From the NCBI RefSeq assembly GCF_046533115.1, contig NZ_JAJQRC010000001.1, positions 248,001 through 312,000 on the forward strand: a stretch of DNA of 64,000 nt, given 5' to 3'. Both the position numbers and the translations under genes were made by a program. Each line of letters opens with the position of its first letter. Position 1 is the stretch's first letter. Below the pieces are notes generated by a model that saw nothing but the letters and a program-made list of their open reading frames with translations, was not told the origin of the DNA and made no database searches. Positions 51,382-60,286 of this stretch are shown here, piece by piece. The stretch is from JAIRMO01 sp046533115 (GTDB lineage Bacteria; Spirochaetota; Spirochaetia; Treponematales; Breznakiellaceae).

Positions 51382-51413
51382 CAATTATAAACAATACGCC
51401 GTCCACTTAAACT

Positions 51414-51487
51414 AGCCATCTCCCGGAGTTGAACCGGGGACCTCGAGATTACAAGTCACGCGCTCTAGCCGGCTGAGCTAAGATGGC
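51414..51487 (-). tRNA. tRNA-Thr (anticodon TGT)
   Basis: Acceptor GCCATCT/AGATGGC, D arm TAGCTCAGCCGGCTAGAGC, anticodon loop CTTGTAA with TGT, T arm CGGTTCAACTCCG. CCA is not encoded. It is 32 bases upstream of tRNA-Tyr on the same strand, so the two are probably co-transcribed. Confidence 0.94.
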
Positions 51488-51591
51488 GTAAGTTCTTATA
51501 TATGGGAGATATCCATGGATATATACCCATATAATGCTTTTATAAATACACTAAAAAATACCTAATGTCAAGGGAAAAAGGTGTTTTTTTG

Positions 51592-51960
51592 TCATGCCCG
51601 GTCCGGTCTAAGGATTTCGGCGCCGTTTCGGTATACGTGGCAAGGCCGGGCGGCCGGGGACAAATAACCATGGATAAGGACCCGGATAGTCCGTTCCAAT
51701 CCCCCCCGGACAACTGCCTCCTGGAGGGCAAAAAGGGCTAAGTCCGCGGCCCGGCCGGAAAAACGGAGGGCGGCAGCGGGGTTTTTCGCGTCGATATCCC
51801 CGGTGACGGAAAAGATAACCGATACAATATCCGCTTCCCCCAGGTTATTTTTTGACAATAACTCATCATAAAGAGCCGAAACCTGCCGGATGATATCATC
51901 TTCCTCATTTTTACATTGGGTCGCCCCCCGAAGGGCAAAAAGCCGCCTTTCTCCCGTCAT
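51592..51960 (-). CDS. aroH: Chorismate mutase, AroH class
   Basis: Converts chorismate to prephenate for Phe and Tyr. The trimeric AroH fold motifs are LFALRGATQCKNEEDDI (active-site Arg), VSVIFSVTGDIDAKNPAAAL, RFSG, IRVLIHGYL, and the C-terminal VYRNGAEILRPD. At 122 aa it is the standard size for this rarer class. It overlaps the membrane-protein gene by 4 bases. Confidence 0.92.
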   Translation of the reverse strand: MTGERRLFALRGATQCKNEEDDIIRQVSALYDELLSKNNLGEADIVSVIFSVTGDIDAKNPAAALRFSGRAADLALFALQEAVVRGGLERTIRVLIHGYLSPAARPCHVYRNGAEILRPDRA

Positions 51961-52310
51961 ATACCGTTACCCCCGGAAATTACCACAATAAAGGTCGCCA
52001 ATGCGGCTATGACCGCGCCAAAGGCTCCCATGCCAATATACCCCCCTATCCCCCAGAAAAACCGGTAATTTCTCCGGCGAAAAATAAACCAGAGGTCTAA
52101 GAGGATGCCGTAAATCGAACCTACCGCGAGAGAAAAACCCATTATTATGGCCAAACGGAGCATTATATACTGGGTAGTATCCATAAACCCCTGAATTGTC
52201 CCTATCCCGTATAAAAATACCGTAAAAATACACATGGTAAAAAAAAAGAAAACCGTCCGTTTGACCAAAATCGCGAGGATAGGTTTCTTTTTGGGTCGGG
52301 AAATACCCAT
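51957..52310 (-). CDS. Hypothetical four-helix membrane protein
   Basis: A 117-residue protein with a Lys-rich N-terminus and about three to four membrane helices (VFFFFTMCIFTVFLYGIGTI, LAIIMGFSLAVGSIYGILLD, IGMGAFGAVIAALATFIVVI). No family recognised. The ATG at 52310 is set by AAGGAG seven bases upstream. It is co-transcribed with aroH (4-base overlap). Confidence 0.75.
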   Translation of the reverse strand: MGISRPKKKPILAILVKRTVFFFFTMCIFTVFLYGIGTIQGFMDTTQYIMLRLAIIMGFSLAVGSIYGILLDLWFIFRRRNYRFFWGIGGYIGMGAFGAVIAALATFIVVISGGNGI

Positions 52311-52331
52311 CCCCAAACTCCTTTTTTCCAA

Positions 52332-52369
52332 AGCCTTTCCCAAAACCAACCGGATATTGGGGAAAGGCT
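52332..52369. repeat. Hairpin repeat of the GCTTTCCC...GGGAAAGC family
   Basis: AGCCTTTCCC pairs exactly with GGGAAAGGCT around an 18-base loop holding AAAACCAACCGG. A relative lies at 58591-58621 and a worn one near 24920. It lies between two diverging genes. Confidence 0.7.
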
Positions 52370-52464
52370 CCGATTACTCCAGAAAATATTCCTGGGTTGT
52401 TGTTTTTAATATCATTTTAGCGTATCATATTATATATTATACCGAAAGGTTCCAGGAAAAGACC

Positions 52465-53259
52465 ATGAAAAAATTATTGATAGTGCTGTTTTTTATTATT
52501 ATCCTGGGGGCAGGAGCGTTCTTTTTGGGCTGGGCCCAATTAACAGTCCCGCCGGGTACTTATGGGGTAATGCGTTCCAAAACCCATGGGGTAGATTCGG
52601 AATTGATTCAAGAGGGTAAATTCCGCTGGGTCTGGTATAAATTAATACCGACCAATGTAGTTATCAGTAATTATTCCCTTAAACAGATCAATGTTTCCAT
52701 TCAGTTTGAAGGGACGCTGCCATCGGCCTCAACCTATACGTCCCTATCGGGCCTTACGGCGGATTTTTCCTACCAATTGAGCGGTTCCCTTTCCTGTACC
52801 CTTAAGCCCGATGCCCTTCCCTCCCTCATAGCCGCTAAAAATATTACGGACGAAGACGATTTACGGGCCTATGAAAATAGCGTTGCGGAAGAATTGAAGA
52901 ATTTTGTTATACAACGGCTCAGTTCCTATGCGAAAGAGGAAGAAAAGGTTGAGGAACTTTTGGGATTTGAATCCACGGACCGCCTGAAAAAAGATATAGC
53001 CGAGGCTTTTCCGGATTTGGATAATCTGTCCTGCTCCATTTATGCGGTCCATTTGCCGGATATAACCCTCTATCGTTCTATCCAGGCCTTGTCAAAGGAT
53101 TACCTGGAACGGCAGCGTTATCTTCTACAGCCGGAAATAAACGTCCTGGCGGATAAGCACCTTGATTCCCTCCTGCGGTTCGACGAACTGACCAGGTACG
53201 GTGAATTACTCACCAAATATCCGGTATTACTGCAGTACCTCGCCATTGAAAACGACTAA
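52465..53259 (+). CDS. Membrane-anchored protein with SPFH-like segment
   Basis: One N-terminal membrane helix (residues 2-22, KKLLIVLFFIIILGAGAFFL) precedes VPPGTYGVMRSKTHGVDSEL and the segment EGKFRWVWYKLIPTNVVI, a pattern reminiscent of SPFH/Band 7 N-terminal regions. The remainder is mixed helix and strand, with a long helical part near 125-200. No known name. The ATG at 52465 follows CAGGAAAAG. It diverges from the aroH gene pair and is alone on this strand before the DUF362 gene. Confidence 0.65.
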   Translation: MKKLLIVLFFIIILGAGAFFLGWAQLTVPPGTYGVMRSKTHGVDSELIQEGKFRWVWYKLIPTNVVISNYSLKQINVSIQFEGTLPSASTYTSLSGLTADFSYQLSGSLSCTLKPDALPSLIAAKNITDEDDLRAYENSVAEELKNFVIQRLSSYAKEEEKVEELLGFESTDRLKKDIAEAFPDLDNLSCSIYAVHLPDITLYRSIQALSKDYLERQRYLLQPEINVLADKHLDSLLRFDELTRYGELLTKYPVLLQYLAIEND

Positions 53260-53324
53260 GGTGGTATCCCGCAAAATCACCAGTATCCCCCCCTGTGGAG
53301 GAGAAAATCGCCGGGGAGATACTG

Positions 53325-54431
53325 ATGGAGAAACATGAAATTCTGGTTTCCTACGGGGATGACCCGTATGTTATGACCTGCCATATCGCGGAGGCGGCAG
53401 GTTTGGCGGAACTTATCGGCGATAAAAAAAAGCGGGTGGGACTCAAACCGAACCTGGTGGTTTCCCGCCCGGCGGATGAAGGGGCCACCACCCATCCGGA
53501 GATTGCCGCGGGGCTTATCGCCTATTTAAAAGAAAAGGGCTTTCAAAACCTCGTGATCCTGGAAGGCTCCTGGGTGGGGGATAGGACTGCCGATGCCTTC
53601 GGCCTCTGCGGTTACCGAAAGCTCGCTCAAGAAACCGGGGTGGAACTTATCGACACCCAAAAAGATCCCTTCAATGCGTATGACTGCCGGGGTATGAAAA
53701 TTGAAATTTGTGATAGCGCCCGGGCGGTGGATTTTATGATCAACCTTCCGGTGATGAAGGGCCACTGCCAAACCCTGCTGACCTGTGCCCTCAAAAACAA
53801 CAAGGGAATCATGCCGGACCGGGAAAAACGGCGCTTCCACAGCCTGGGGCTCCACAAGCCTATCGCCCATCTCAATACCGTGGCCCGGAACGACTTTATC
53901 CTGGTGGATGGGATCTGCGGGGATCTTGATTTTGAGGAAGGGGGGAACCCCGTACCCGCGGGACGGATCTTCGCCGCCCGGGACCCGGTACTCTGCGATG
54001 CCTGGGCGGCGGAACAGATGGGCTACCGGGTGGAAGATATCCCCTATATAGGACTGGCGGAAAAACTCGGGGTTGGATCCGGCGATCTGAAAAAGGTCCT
54101 GATCCGGGAACTCTCCTCCCCTGACGCGTCCCGGTCCCTTGCGGCCGCCACCGGCCTTCCCCGTCCCGGCGGCAAGGTCCGCGGGCTCACCCCCTTTATT
54201 CAGGAGGACGCGGCGTGCAGCGCCTGTTACGCGGGCCTTATTTTCGCCCTTTCCCGGATGCGGCGGGAAGAACTGGCGCGGATCCGGGAAAAAATTGCCA
54301 TAGGCCAGGGTTTCCGGGGGAAAAAGGGAAATATCGGAATAGGGCGCTGTACCGCGGGTTTTAACGCCTCCTGTCCCGGCTGCCCTCCCTCGGGGGCGGC
54401 GGCATTGTCCTTTTTGCGGGGTCTTGGTTGA
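53325..54431 (+). CDS. DUF362-family protein with C-terminal cysteine motifs
   Basis: A 368-residue protein. The DUF362 core reads GLKPNLVVSRPADEGATTHP, FMINLPVMKGHCQTLLTCAL, NNKGIMPDREK and DFILVDGICGDLDFEEGGNP. The C-terminus carries CSACYAG and CPGCPPSG with other Cys residues and could bind an iron-sulfur cluster. The family's function is unknown. GGGGAG lies six bases before the ATG; a GTG ten codons upstream has no site. Confidence 0.82.
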   Translation: MEKHEILVSYGDDPYVMTCHIAEAAGLAELIGDKKKRVGLKPNLVVSRPADEGATTHPEIAAGLIAYLKEKGFQNLVILEGSWVGDRTADAFGLCGYRKLAQETGVELIDTQKDPFNAYDCRGMKIEICDSARAVDFMINLPVMKGHCQTLLTCALKNNKGIMPDREKRRFHSLGLHKPIAHLNTVARNDFILVDGICGDLDFEEGGNPVPAGRIFAARDPVLCDAWAAEQMGYRVEDIPYIGLAEKLGVGSGDLKKVLIRELSSPDASRSLAAATGLPRPGGKVRGLTPFIQEDAACSACYAGLIFALSRMRREELARIREKIAIGQGFRGKKGNIGIGRCTAGFNASCPGCPPSGAAALSFLRGLG

Positions 54432-54455
54432 TCTGATCGGAGGGGGCGTAGCAGC

Positions 54456-54941
54456 ATGGCAAAATCCGGTGCCAAGAGAACCAATGTCCTCCGCCTCCTG
54501 GATGCCGCGGGAATTCAGTATACGATAAGGGAGTACCCCGTGGATGAGTCCGACCTATCGGCCCTTCATGCCGCGGAAAAACTGGGAATGCCCCCGGAAC
54601 GGGTTTTCAAGACCCTGGTTTTACAGGGAAGTTCCGGGGTGTATTGGGTATGTTGTATCCCCGCCGGGGAAGAATTGGATCTGAAAAAAACCGCCCGGGC
54701 TATGAGGGAAAAAAGCGCCGCCCTTATCCCCATAAAAGACCTGGAACCCCTAACCGGTTATATCCGGGGCGGCTGTTCCCCCATCGGCATGAAGAAGAAA
54801 TTCCCTACCCTCATTGACGAAACCGCGGAACTTTTTGAGACCATCGGCGTCAGCGCCGGGACCCGGGGTATGCAGATTATCCTCAAGCCCGGGGATCTTA
54901 TCCGGTTTACCGGATCCCTTACGGCGGATCTGACGGGATAG
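54456..54941 (+). CDS. ybaK: Cys-tRNA(Pro) deacylase YbaK/EbsC type
   Basis: Removes mischarged amino acids from tRNA. Family motifs are LRLLDAAGIQYTIREYPVDE, RVFKTLVLQG with the catalytic Lys, GYIRGGCSPIGMKKKFPTLI and the RGMQIILKPGDLIR end. At 161 aa it is normal. It lies 24 bases after the DUF362 gene on the same strand. Confidence 0.92.
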   Translation: MAKSGAKRTNVLRLLDAAGIQYTIREYPVDESDLSALHAAEKLGMPPERVFKTLVLQGSSGVYWVCCIPAGEELDLKKTARAMREKSAALIPIKDLEPLTGYIRGGCSPIGMKKKFPTLIDETAELFETIGVSAGTRGMQIILKPGDLIRFTGSLTADLTG

Positions 54942-54957
54942 GGACCGGCGGCGGGGA

Positions 54958-55596
54958 CTATTCCATACGGGAAAACTTGTTTTGGGGAAGGACCACCAGG
55001 AGCCGGCCTGCGGTTACTTTTATGGAAAAAAGCCCTTCCTGGGCGATATTACTGATACCGAAAAAACCCGGAGCCCAGGGTTGATCATCCAAGGGCCACC
55101 GCAGGCCCCGGCTTTCCACTTTCCAGGGACCGGCGCCCAGGGGAAAAACCGACACCAGGCTTCCCGGGGGAAGTTCCTGGGATAAAGTCCCGGCAACGGC
55201 GCGGATGTCCTCTTCCGCGGTGATCCAACGGACGGGGCTTGGGTCCCGTTCAAAAAGGGAACGGATGGCAAAAAGATGATCGATCCTCCCCCCTCCCCCG
55301 CCTAAAAGCCAGGTTTCGTCACAGCCCTTGTCCCAAAGGAGCCGCAGGGCCAGTTCCGTATCGGTATAGTCCTTGTCTTCCGGATACCGGAGGATCCGGC
55401 CCGCAGGATATTTTTTTAAACGCCCCAGGTCCGTAAGAGAATCCATGTCCCCCACTATCCAGTCGGGATGAATACCCGCATCCTCCGCGGCGATAAGCCC
55501 TGAATCGGCGGCAATGATAAGATCCGCCCCCCGGCTTAACCTGCGGCACTGCCCTGCCCCGGGCCCCAACCCTCCGATAAAGACGATACCCCGCAA
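54958..55596 (-). CDS. thiN: Thiamine pyrophosphokinase
   Basis: Makes thiamine diphosphate from thiamine and ATP. ADLIIAADSGLIAAEDAG, the metal site VGDMDSLTDLG, PEDKDYTDTELALRL and LLGGGGGRIDHLFA are the family signature. The C-terminal beta domain closes the dimer. At 212 aa it is normal. It converges on ybaK and diverges from cca. Confidence 0.93.
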   Translation of the reverse strand: MRGIVFIGGLGPGAGQCRRLSRGADLIIAADSGLIAAEDAGIHPDWIVGDMDSLTDLGRLKKYPAGRILRYPEDKDYTDTELALRLLWDKGCDETWLLGGGGGRIDHLFAIRSLFERDPSPVRWITAEEDIRAVAGTLSQELPPGSLVSVFPLGAGPWKVESRGLRWPLDDQPWAPGFFGISNIAQEGLFSIKVTAGRLLVVLPQNKFSRME

Positions 55597-55643
55597 CGAT
55601 CCTCCCTTTCCCTGAGAAATTAATTATAGTATAGTGCTTAACC

Positions 55644-57002
55644 ATGGGCAATCCGTTTATTCATCCCATCCTTAAAGAGGTGGCCGCCGTATTTAGGGGG
55701 CGGGGAAAAAAGGTATATCTCGTGGGCGGAGCGGTTCGGGATCTGTTCCGCCATCACCGGGCCCAGGATTGGGATCTTGCCACCGATGCCCTACCCGAGG
55801 AAGTTATGACCATGTTCCGGCGGGTCATTCCTACGGGAATAAGCCACGGGACCGTTACCGTACACTATAAGGGACGTTCCCTGGAGATTACCACCTTCCG
55901 TACCGAGTCCGCCTATACCGACGGGCGCCATCCGGATCAGGTCCGGTATGCCGCGGCCATAGAAGAGGATCTGTCCCGCCGGGATTTTACCATGAACGCC
56001 CTGGCCTTTGCCCTACCCCAGGGACCGTTGGTGGATCCCTTTGGCGGGAGGGAGGACATCAAAAACCGGATTATCCGCTGTGTAGGATCGGGAGAAGAAC
56101 GGTTTCGTGAGGATGGACTCAGGCCGCTCCGGGCAGTTCGGTTTGCCGCGCAACTGGGTTTTGAGGTGGAACCCCTCACCCTGGCGGCCATTCCCGGTGC
56201 CCTGGGGATCACCGCCCGGGTCGCCCCGGAACGGATCCGGGATGAACTGGACAAAATCATCGCCTCCGGGGAACCCTCCATTGCCTTTTTGCTTATGGAA
56301 AAAACCGGGCTCCTGGAACTTTTATTGCCCGAATTGGGATGCTGCCGGGGTATCCTTCAGAAGGGATTTCACCGCTTTGATGTGTTGGACCATTCCCTCC
56401 TGGCCTGTGATTATTCCGCCCGGAAAAAGGCCCCCGCCCAGGTACGGCTGGCAAGCCTCTTCCACGATATCGGTAAACCTCCGACCAGAAAAATGGATGA
56501 ATCGGGAATATGGACCTTCTACCACCATGACCGGGAATCCGCCCTGCTGACCCGGAATATCCTCAGACGGTTCCGTTACCCCCATGCCTTCATAGAAGAG
56601 GTGGTTCACCTGGTGGCGGAACATATGTTTTTTTATGAAGAATCCTGGAGTGATGCGGCGGTACGACGGTTCATTATCCGGGTGGGGGAAGATAAAATCC
56701 GGGATCTCCTGGAAGTAAGAAGAGCCGATACCTATGCCACCGCCGGAATAGAACCCGGCGGGGACTTCCTGGTTCCCTTCATCAACCGCATCGATGGGGT
56801 ATTGGCCCAGGGCCGGGCCTTTACCCTCAAGGACCTGGCGGTATCGGGCAAGGATTTACAGGATATCGGGGTAAAACCGGGGCCCCATATGGGGATAATC
56901 CTTCGGGAACTTCTGGAAACGGTAATAGACGACCCGGAACTCAATAACCGGGAAAGACTTTTGGAGATAGCGAAAAACATCAACCGCCGGTATACGCCCT
57001 AA
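55644..57002 (+). CDS. cca: CCA-adding tRNA nucleotidyltransferase with HD domain
   Basis: Adds or repairs the CCA end. GGAVRDLFRHHRAQDWDLAT holds the catalytic DxD, then RTESAYTDGRHPD, RRDFTMNALAF, and the nucleotide-selecting EDGLRPLRAVRFAAQLGF. An HD phosphohydrolase-type domain follows (SLFHDIGKPPTRK). At 452 aa it is usual for the bacterial HD-containing class. The three tRNA genes in this window lack an encoded CCA, so the enzyme is needed here. Confidence 0.94.
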   Translation: MGNPFIHPILKEVAAVFRGRGKKVYLVGGAVRDLFRHHRAQDWDLATDALPEEVMTMFRRVIPTGISHGTVTVHYKGRSLEITTFRTESAYTDGRHPDQVRYAAAIEEDLSRRDFTMNALAFALPQGPLVDPFGGREDIKNRIIRCVGSGEERFREDGLRPLRAVRFAAQLGFEVEPLTLAAIPGALGITARVAPERIRDELDKIIASGEPSIAFLLMEKTGLLELLLPELGCCRGILQKGFHRFDVLDHSLLACDYSARKKAPAQVRLASLFHDIGKPPTRKMDESGIWTFYHHDRESALLTRNILRRFRYPHAFIEEVVHLVAEHMFFYEESWSDAAVRRFIIRVGEDKIRDLLEVRRADTYATAGIEPGGDFLVPFINRIDGVLAQGRAFTLKDLAVSGKDLQDIGVKPGPHMGIILRELLETVIDDPELNNRERLLEIAKNINRRYTP

Positions 57003-57050
57003 AGACCGGTCCTCACGGGAAAAACATTATAAAAACTCAGGCCGGAAAAC

Positions 57051-58283
57051 CTACATTTTCAACTTTTCCACGAGTAAGGCCTTGAATTTTTTAATCTGCT
57101 CGGAATCAGGATCCAATACCTGGGCGGCTTCGCAGTCCGCCAATGCCTGGGGATAGTCGCCCAGGTGGTAGTAGGCTTGTCCCCTGCGGTAGAAGCAGAA
57201 ATTTTGGTAGGGGTTTATCTTGAGGGCGAGGGTAAAATCGTCAATAGCCGCGGCATATTGCTGTTCCACCGATCTGACCACTCCCCGGTAATAGGCGGCC
57301 TTATAAGATTTAGGGTCCAGTTCCAATGATCGGGAAAAATCTTCGACGGCGTCTTCATAATAGGATTGGGCAAAATTCGCCATCCCCCGGTGTTTATAGA
57401 TAAGGGCGGCAATAAAATTATTGGGTTTCATTTCCAGAATACGGCTGTAGAACCGTATCGCATCATCAAATTTATTTTTATTATGGGCATAGAGGGCATT
57501 GAGGAGCAGATCATCAATGGATGCCTTTTCGGCCGGTAAAGATTCCATCCGGTATTCTTTTTCTTCTTCCACCTGCTGTTCTTCGCTGAATAAACGGTTG
57601 TCAATGGATTCCTCAATTTTTTTAAAAAAAGAACCCCGCCGTTTCTCCAATTCCTCGTTGAGCTGCCGTTGATAGTTTCTGATCTCCTGAAAAGTGATAT
57701 CCGCCAGGGCGAGACTGGCATTAACCGCCGCCAATTTACGCTTCATCGGTTCGTCAAAGGGGGTAAATTCGGCCTTATATACCAGTTCATGTTCCACCTC
57801 CGCCCAGGCCTCTTGAAGAATGGTACGGATCTGGATCTCCACCACCTCTACTCCGCAAAATCCCCGTTCCTCCAGGATCGTATCGGGAACAGTTATCAAT
57901 AAATGGGTGGATTCATATCCGAATTCTTTGAAGGTATAGTCGGCGCCCTTACGATCCACCTCAATCACATCGAACTTCTTTTTGATAACTTCCTCTACTA
58001 TGGGGATATCATCGATAAACGGACATACGATCCGGATTCCGATCAAATCGGTAATCAGGGGCGGATCCTTAGAATGGGCATTTTCTTTGAGAAGTTTTAT
58101 ATATTTTTTATAATAACTGGAAAAATCTTTGATCCGTCCCTTAACGGTAGGACGGGACGGCAGGCGGAAGACCGCTTCTTCGATGAGATCCTCCAGATCC
58201 TTGGAAACCATGGCCCGAATTTCTTGGTGTTTTTCATAAATCCCCTGTAAGCTATTTCTATCAGGTAATCCGGTATTATTCAT
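57051..58283 (-). CDS. RelA/SpoT-domain alarmone synthetase with C-terminal TPRs
   Basis: The ppGpp-synthetase fold occupies about residues 30-215: RIKDFSSYYKKYIKLL, LITDLIGIRIVCPF, FGYESTHLLI, EIQIRTILQEAWAEVEHELVY. No HD hydrolase or regulatory TGS/ACT domains are present, so it is a small alarmone synthetase type. A linker (residues about 215-275) leads to four TPR units (AALIYKHRGMANFAQSYYED, CFYRRGQAYYHLGDYPQAL). The ATG at 58283 follows AGGA. The TPRs probably recruit a partner that controls synthesis. Confidence 0.87.
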   Translation of the reverse strand: MNNTGLPDRNSLQGIYEKHQEIRAMVSKDLEDLIEEAVFRLPSRPTVKGRIKDFSSYYKKYIKLLKENAHSKDPPLITDLIGIRIVCPFIDDIPIVEEVIKKKFDVIEVDRKGADYTFKEFGYESTHLLITVPDTILEERGFCGVEVVEIQIRTILQEAWAEVEHELVYKAEFTPFDEPMKRKLAAVNASLALADITFQEIRNYQRQLNEELEKRRGSFFKKIEESIDNRLFSEEQQVEEEKEYRMESLPAEKASIDDLLLNALYAHNKNKFDDAIRFYSRILEMKPNNFIAALIYKHRGMANFAQSYYEDAVEDFSRSLELDPKSYKAAYYRGVVRSVEQQYAAAIDDFTLALKINPYQNFCFYRRGQAYYHLGDYPQALADCEAAQVLDPDSEQIKKFKALLVEKLKM

Positions 58284-58329
58284 TGCCCTATTCCTAGCCG
58301 AAGTATTAAAAGCCCTGATTCGTTGCGAA

Positions 58330-58497
58330 GGGTACATACCCAAGAACCCGCTCACGCGGGGGAGCCTTGGGGCGGAACTAAGGGTATGTACCCTGAGTCA
58401 AATACCTTATGAGAACAACATACCCCGACCGCTTGCGGTGGGGGTGTTGATTACAAAAAAAACTGTCCAAAAAATCAAAGTGATTTTTTGGACAGTT
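58330..58497. repeat. Cluster of three strong hairpins
   Basis: GGGTACATACCC (58330-58341) pairs perfectly with GGGTATGTACCC (58382-58393) around an inner CCCGC-TCAC-GCGGG. ACCCCgACCGC and GCGGTgGGGGT (about 58425-58448) form the second. AACTGTCCAAAAAATCA and its exact complement with a 3-base loop (58461-58497) form the third, a 17-bp stem. They lie in the gap between the diverging-side end of the alarmone gene and flaA's 3' end; no gene is seen in 58284-58661. Confidence 0.8.
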
Positions 58498-58590
58498 ACC
58501 TCCGTTTCAAATCCGGTGGGATTTGAAACTAACCTGGGAAAAAGCACCTAAACCAGTCATTACGTCAGATCGCTCTTCCACTTTATAAAA

Positions 58591-58621
58591 GCTTTCCCAA
58601 AACCTGAAGTTTCGGGAAAGC
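58591..58621 (-). terminator. Terminator of flaA
   Basis: Read on the minus strand, GCTTTCCC pairs with GGGAAAGC followed by TTTTATAAAG, about 40 bases after the flaA stop. The hairpin belongs to the same family as 52332-52369. Confidence 0.65.
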
Positions 58622-58661
58622 CTCTCCGGTTCAAAATTTGACCGTTTGAAACAACCCTACC

Positions 58662-59678
58662 CTATTCGTTGTTTGTTGGGGTAGGAGTAAAGGTACTCTC
58701 GGTCGCTTGTTTCTGAGATTCCAGATACCGCAGTACCTGCTCATGCCCAAAACGCTCCATTTCCCATACCTTTTTGGCGGTTTCCCGTTCTTTGATGATG
58801 TTCCATAGGGCTTCATCATCAATATCCCGTTCGGTATCAAGCACCGCTTTATCGTAGATGATCTTAACATCCTTAAAGTAACCGATAAAATCCCCGCCTT
58901 CCTTAGCGCCGTCCCGCTGGATAAGGAAACCGCCGAATTTTACAAAGGGAGTCGATTGGGGATAGAGGGGATACAAGCGTAATTCCCGGTTTCGAACTTC
59001 GGTAATATAGCCGGGATTATCCCACCGGAGCTCTCCCCAGCCGTCATAGTTTAAGTAACCCATAAACACCGTCTGGCTGTTTCCCTGGGCATCAATAAGA
59101 ATGGCGGACACGGAATGGGGGAAATTAAGACCATAGGCATTAACCGCTACGGATTTAATGGTCCCCACATTTTTTACGACCCCATAACCATCTTCAAAAC
59201 GGCTTGGACCGGTAATCCCGTCTCCTTCCGCCGCCTGGACATTACCATCATCGTCAACTTCCGCTTGGGGTTCAAAGGCCGGAATATCAAAGGGTGGCTT
59301 TATAATGGCCCAGGAATTCCAATTTTCCACGGGAAAATGGATCCGGACGCCCATCACCGTACCCCACTGCTTGGAAGGGGCTTCCTGAGTATAGCTACTG
59401 ACCTGATTCCCCACCGTACGGGAGGAGGACGCAAGTACCACATCCCAATTGGTTATGGCAAGGGAGGTTTTCATCACCGATTTTTGTTCGGTAGTGAAAC
59501 TGCCGCCGGCGACATTGGCATAATCCATCGCGGTCGCACGGTTTTGAGTTGGTTGATTATCCTGATTGGCAACGATATCCGCCGTGAGTTTAGAGAAGTC
59601 AATTAATATGGCTTCTTCGGCAAATAAAGATCCCACGATAAACAACGCGATGGCGACAAGAATGAAAATCCGTTTCAT
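58662..59678 (-). CDS. flaA: Flagellar filament outer-layer (sheath) protein FlaA
   Basis: The periplasmic flagella of spirochaetes are coated by FlaA. A signal peptide (RIFILVAIALFIVGSLFA, cleavage before EE) precedes a mature protein with the family blocks WGTVMGVRIHFPVENWNSWA, NVGTIKSVAVNAYGLNFPHS, GYLNYDGWGELRW and FLIQRDGAKEGGDFIGYFKD. At 338 aa it is normal. It has its own TTGACA/TATACT promoter and terminator. The order flaA - GerMN protein - amidase is also seen in Treponema pallidum. Confidence 0.95.
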   Translation of the reverse strand: MKRIFILVAIALFIVGSLFAEEAILIDFSKLTADIVANQDNQPTQNRATAMDYANVAGGSFTTEQKSVMKTSLAITNWDVVLASSSRTVGNQVSSYTQEAPSKQWGTVMGVRIHFPVENWNSWAIIKPPFDIPAFEPQAEVDDDGNVQAAEGDGITGPSRFEDGYGVVKNVGTIKSVAVNAYGLNFPHSVSAILIDAQGNSQTVFMGYLNYDGWGELRWDNPGYITEVRNRELRLYPLYPQSTPFVKFGGFLIQRDGAKEGGDFIGYFKDVKIIYDKAVLDTERDIDDEALWNIIKERETAKKVWEMERFGHEQVLRYLESQKQATESTFTPTPTNNE

Positions 59679-59723
59679 TCAAAGCTCCTTTAATTCATAG
59701 AATTCCGTAATCTTAATAATAAA

Positions 59724-59751
59724 AGTATACGAGAAATGTTTAATTTGTCAA
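59724..59751 (-). promoter_or_regulatory. Sigma-70 promoter of flaA
   Basis: Minus strand TTGACA (59751-59746), a 16-base spacer and TATACT (59729-59724), about 45 bases before the ATG. A housekeeping-type promoter fits spirochaete flaA genes better than sigma-28. Confidence 0.75.
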
Positions 59752-59797
59752 CGCTTTTTCGTGTATTTCCCCCTTTATATATAAAATTCTTCCAAAA

Positions 59798-60286
59798 TCA
59801 CCGTAAGAAAACTTCGTTTCCTTTAATAAAAAATTTAACATCTTTTATATATCGGAAATTTTGTTGAATTTCTGAATATAAAGTCTGAAGATTCGTAAAA
59901 ACATTTCCCCCTTCCAAGGGCGGCAACGCCGCGGTTTCAGACAGGCCGACATACAGGGTATCTCCCCGGTATAAAAGGGACTCAAGTTTGGTTTCCCGGG
60001 GGAAAAGCGGAGCCACATCCGGAGTAGCCGGACCCAGAAGGACGTCTTCTATATATCGCCGTATATCAAGTTCCCGGGAACCGGATCGGGGAAAAAACCG
60101 CTCTTCGACCACCACCTTTCCCTTCTCAATAGTATAAAACATTAGGGTCTTTCTGACAAGCCCATTTTGAACAAATTCAACCAGGGCAAAGCAGGCTAAA
60201 ATGAAAAGATATATCAGCCGCCTTTTAGGTTTTTCCGCGAAAAAACGGAAGGTTTTTAGGTAAATTCCCGTGATTGCCCTCTTCAT
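59798..60286 (-). CDS. GerMN-domain membrane protein
   Basis: A 162-residue protein with one membrane helix near residues 23-40 (RLIYLFILACFALVEFV) and an extracytoplasmic GerMN-like domain (RRYIEDVLLGPATPDVAPLF, LESLLYRGDTLYVGLSE, NLQTLYSEIQQNFRYIKDVK). GerMN domains occur in envelope and spore-coat proteins and are often next to amidases, as here (4-base overlap). A wall-remodelling role near the flagella is inferred. Confidence 0.82.
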   Translation of the reverse strand: MKRAITGIYLKTFRFFAEKPKRRLIYLFILACFALVEFVQNGLVRKTLMFYTIEKGKVVVEERFFPRSGSRELDIRRYIEDVLLGPATPDVAPLFPRETKLESLLYRGDTLYVGLSETAALPPLEGGNVFTNLQTLYSEIQQNFRYIKDVKFFIKGNEVFLR

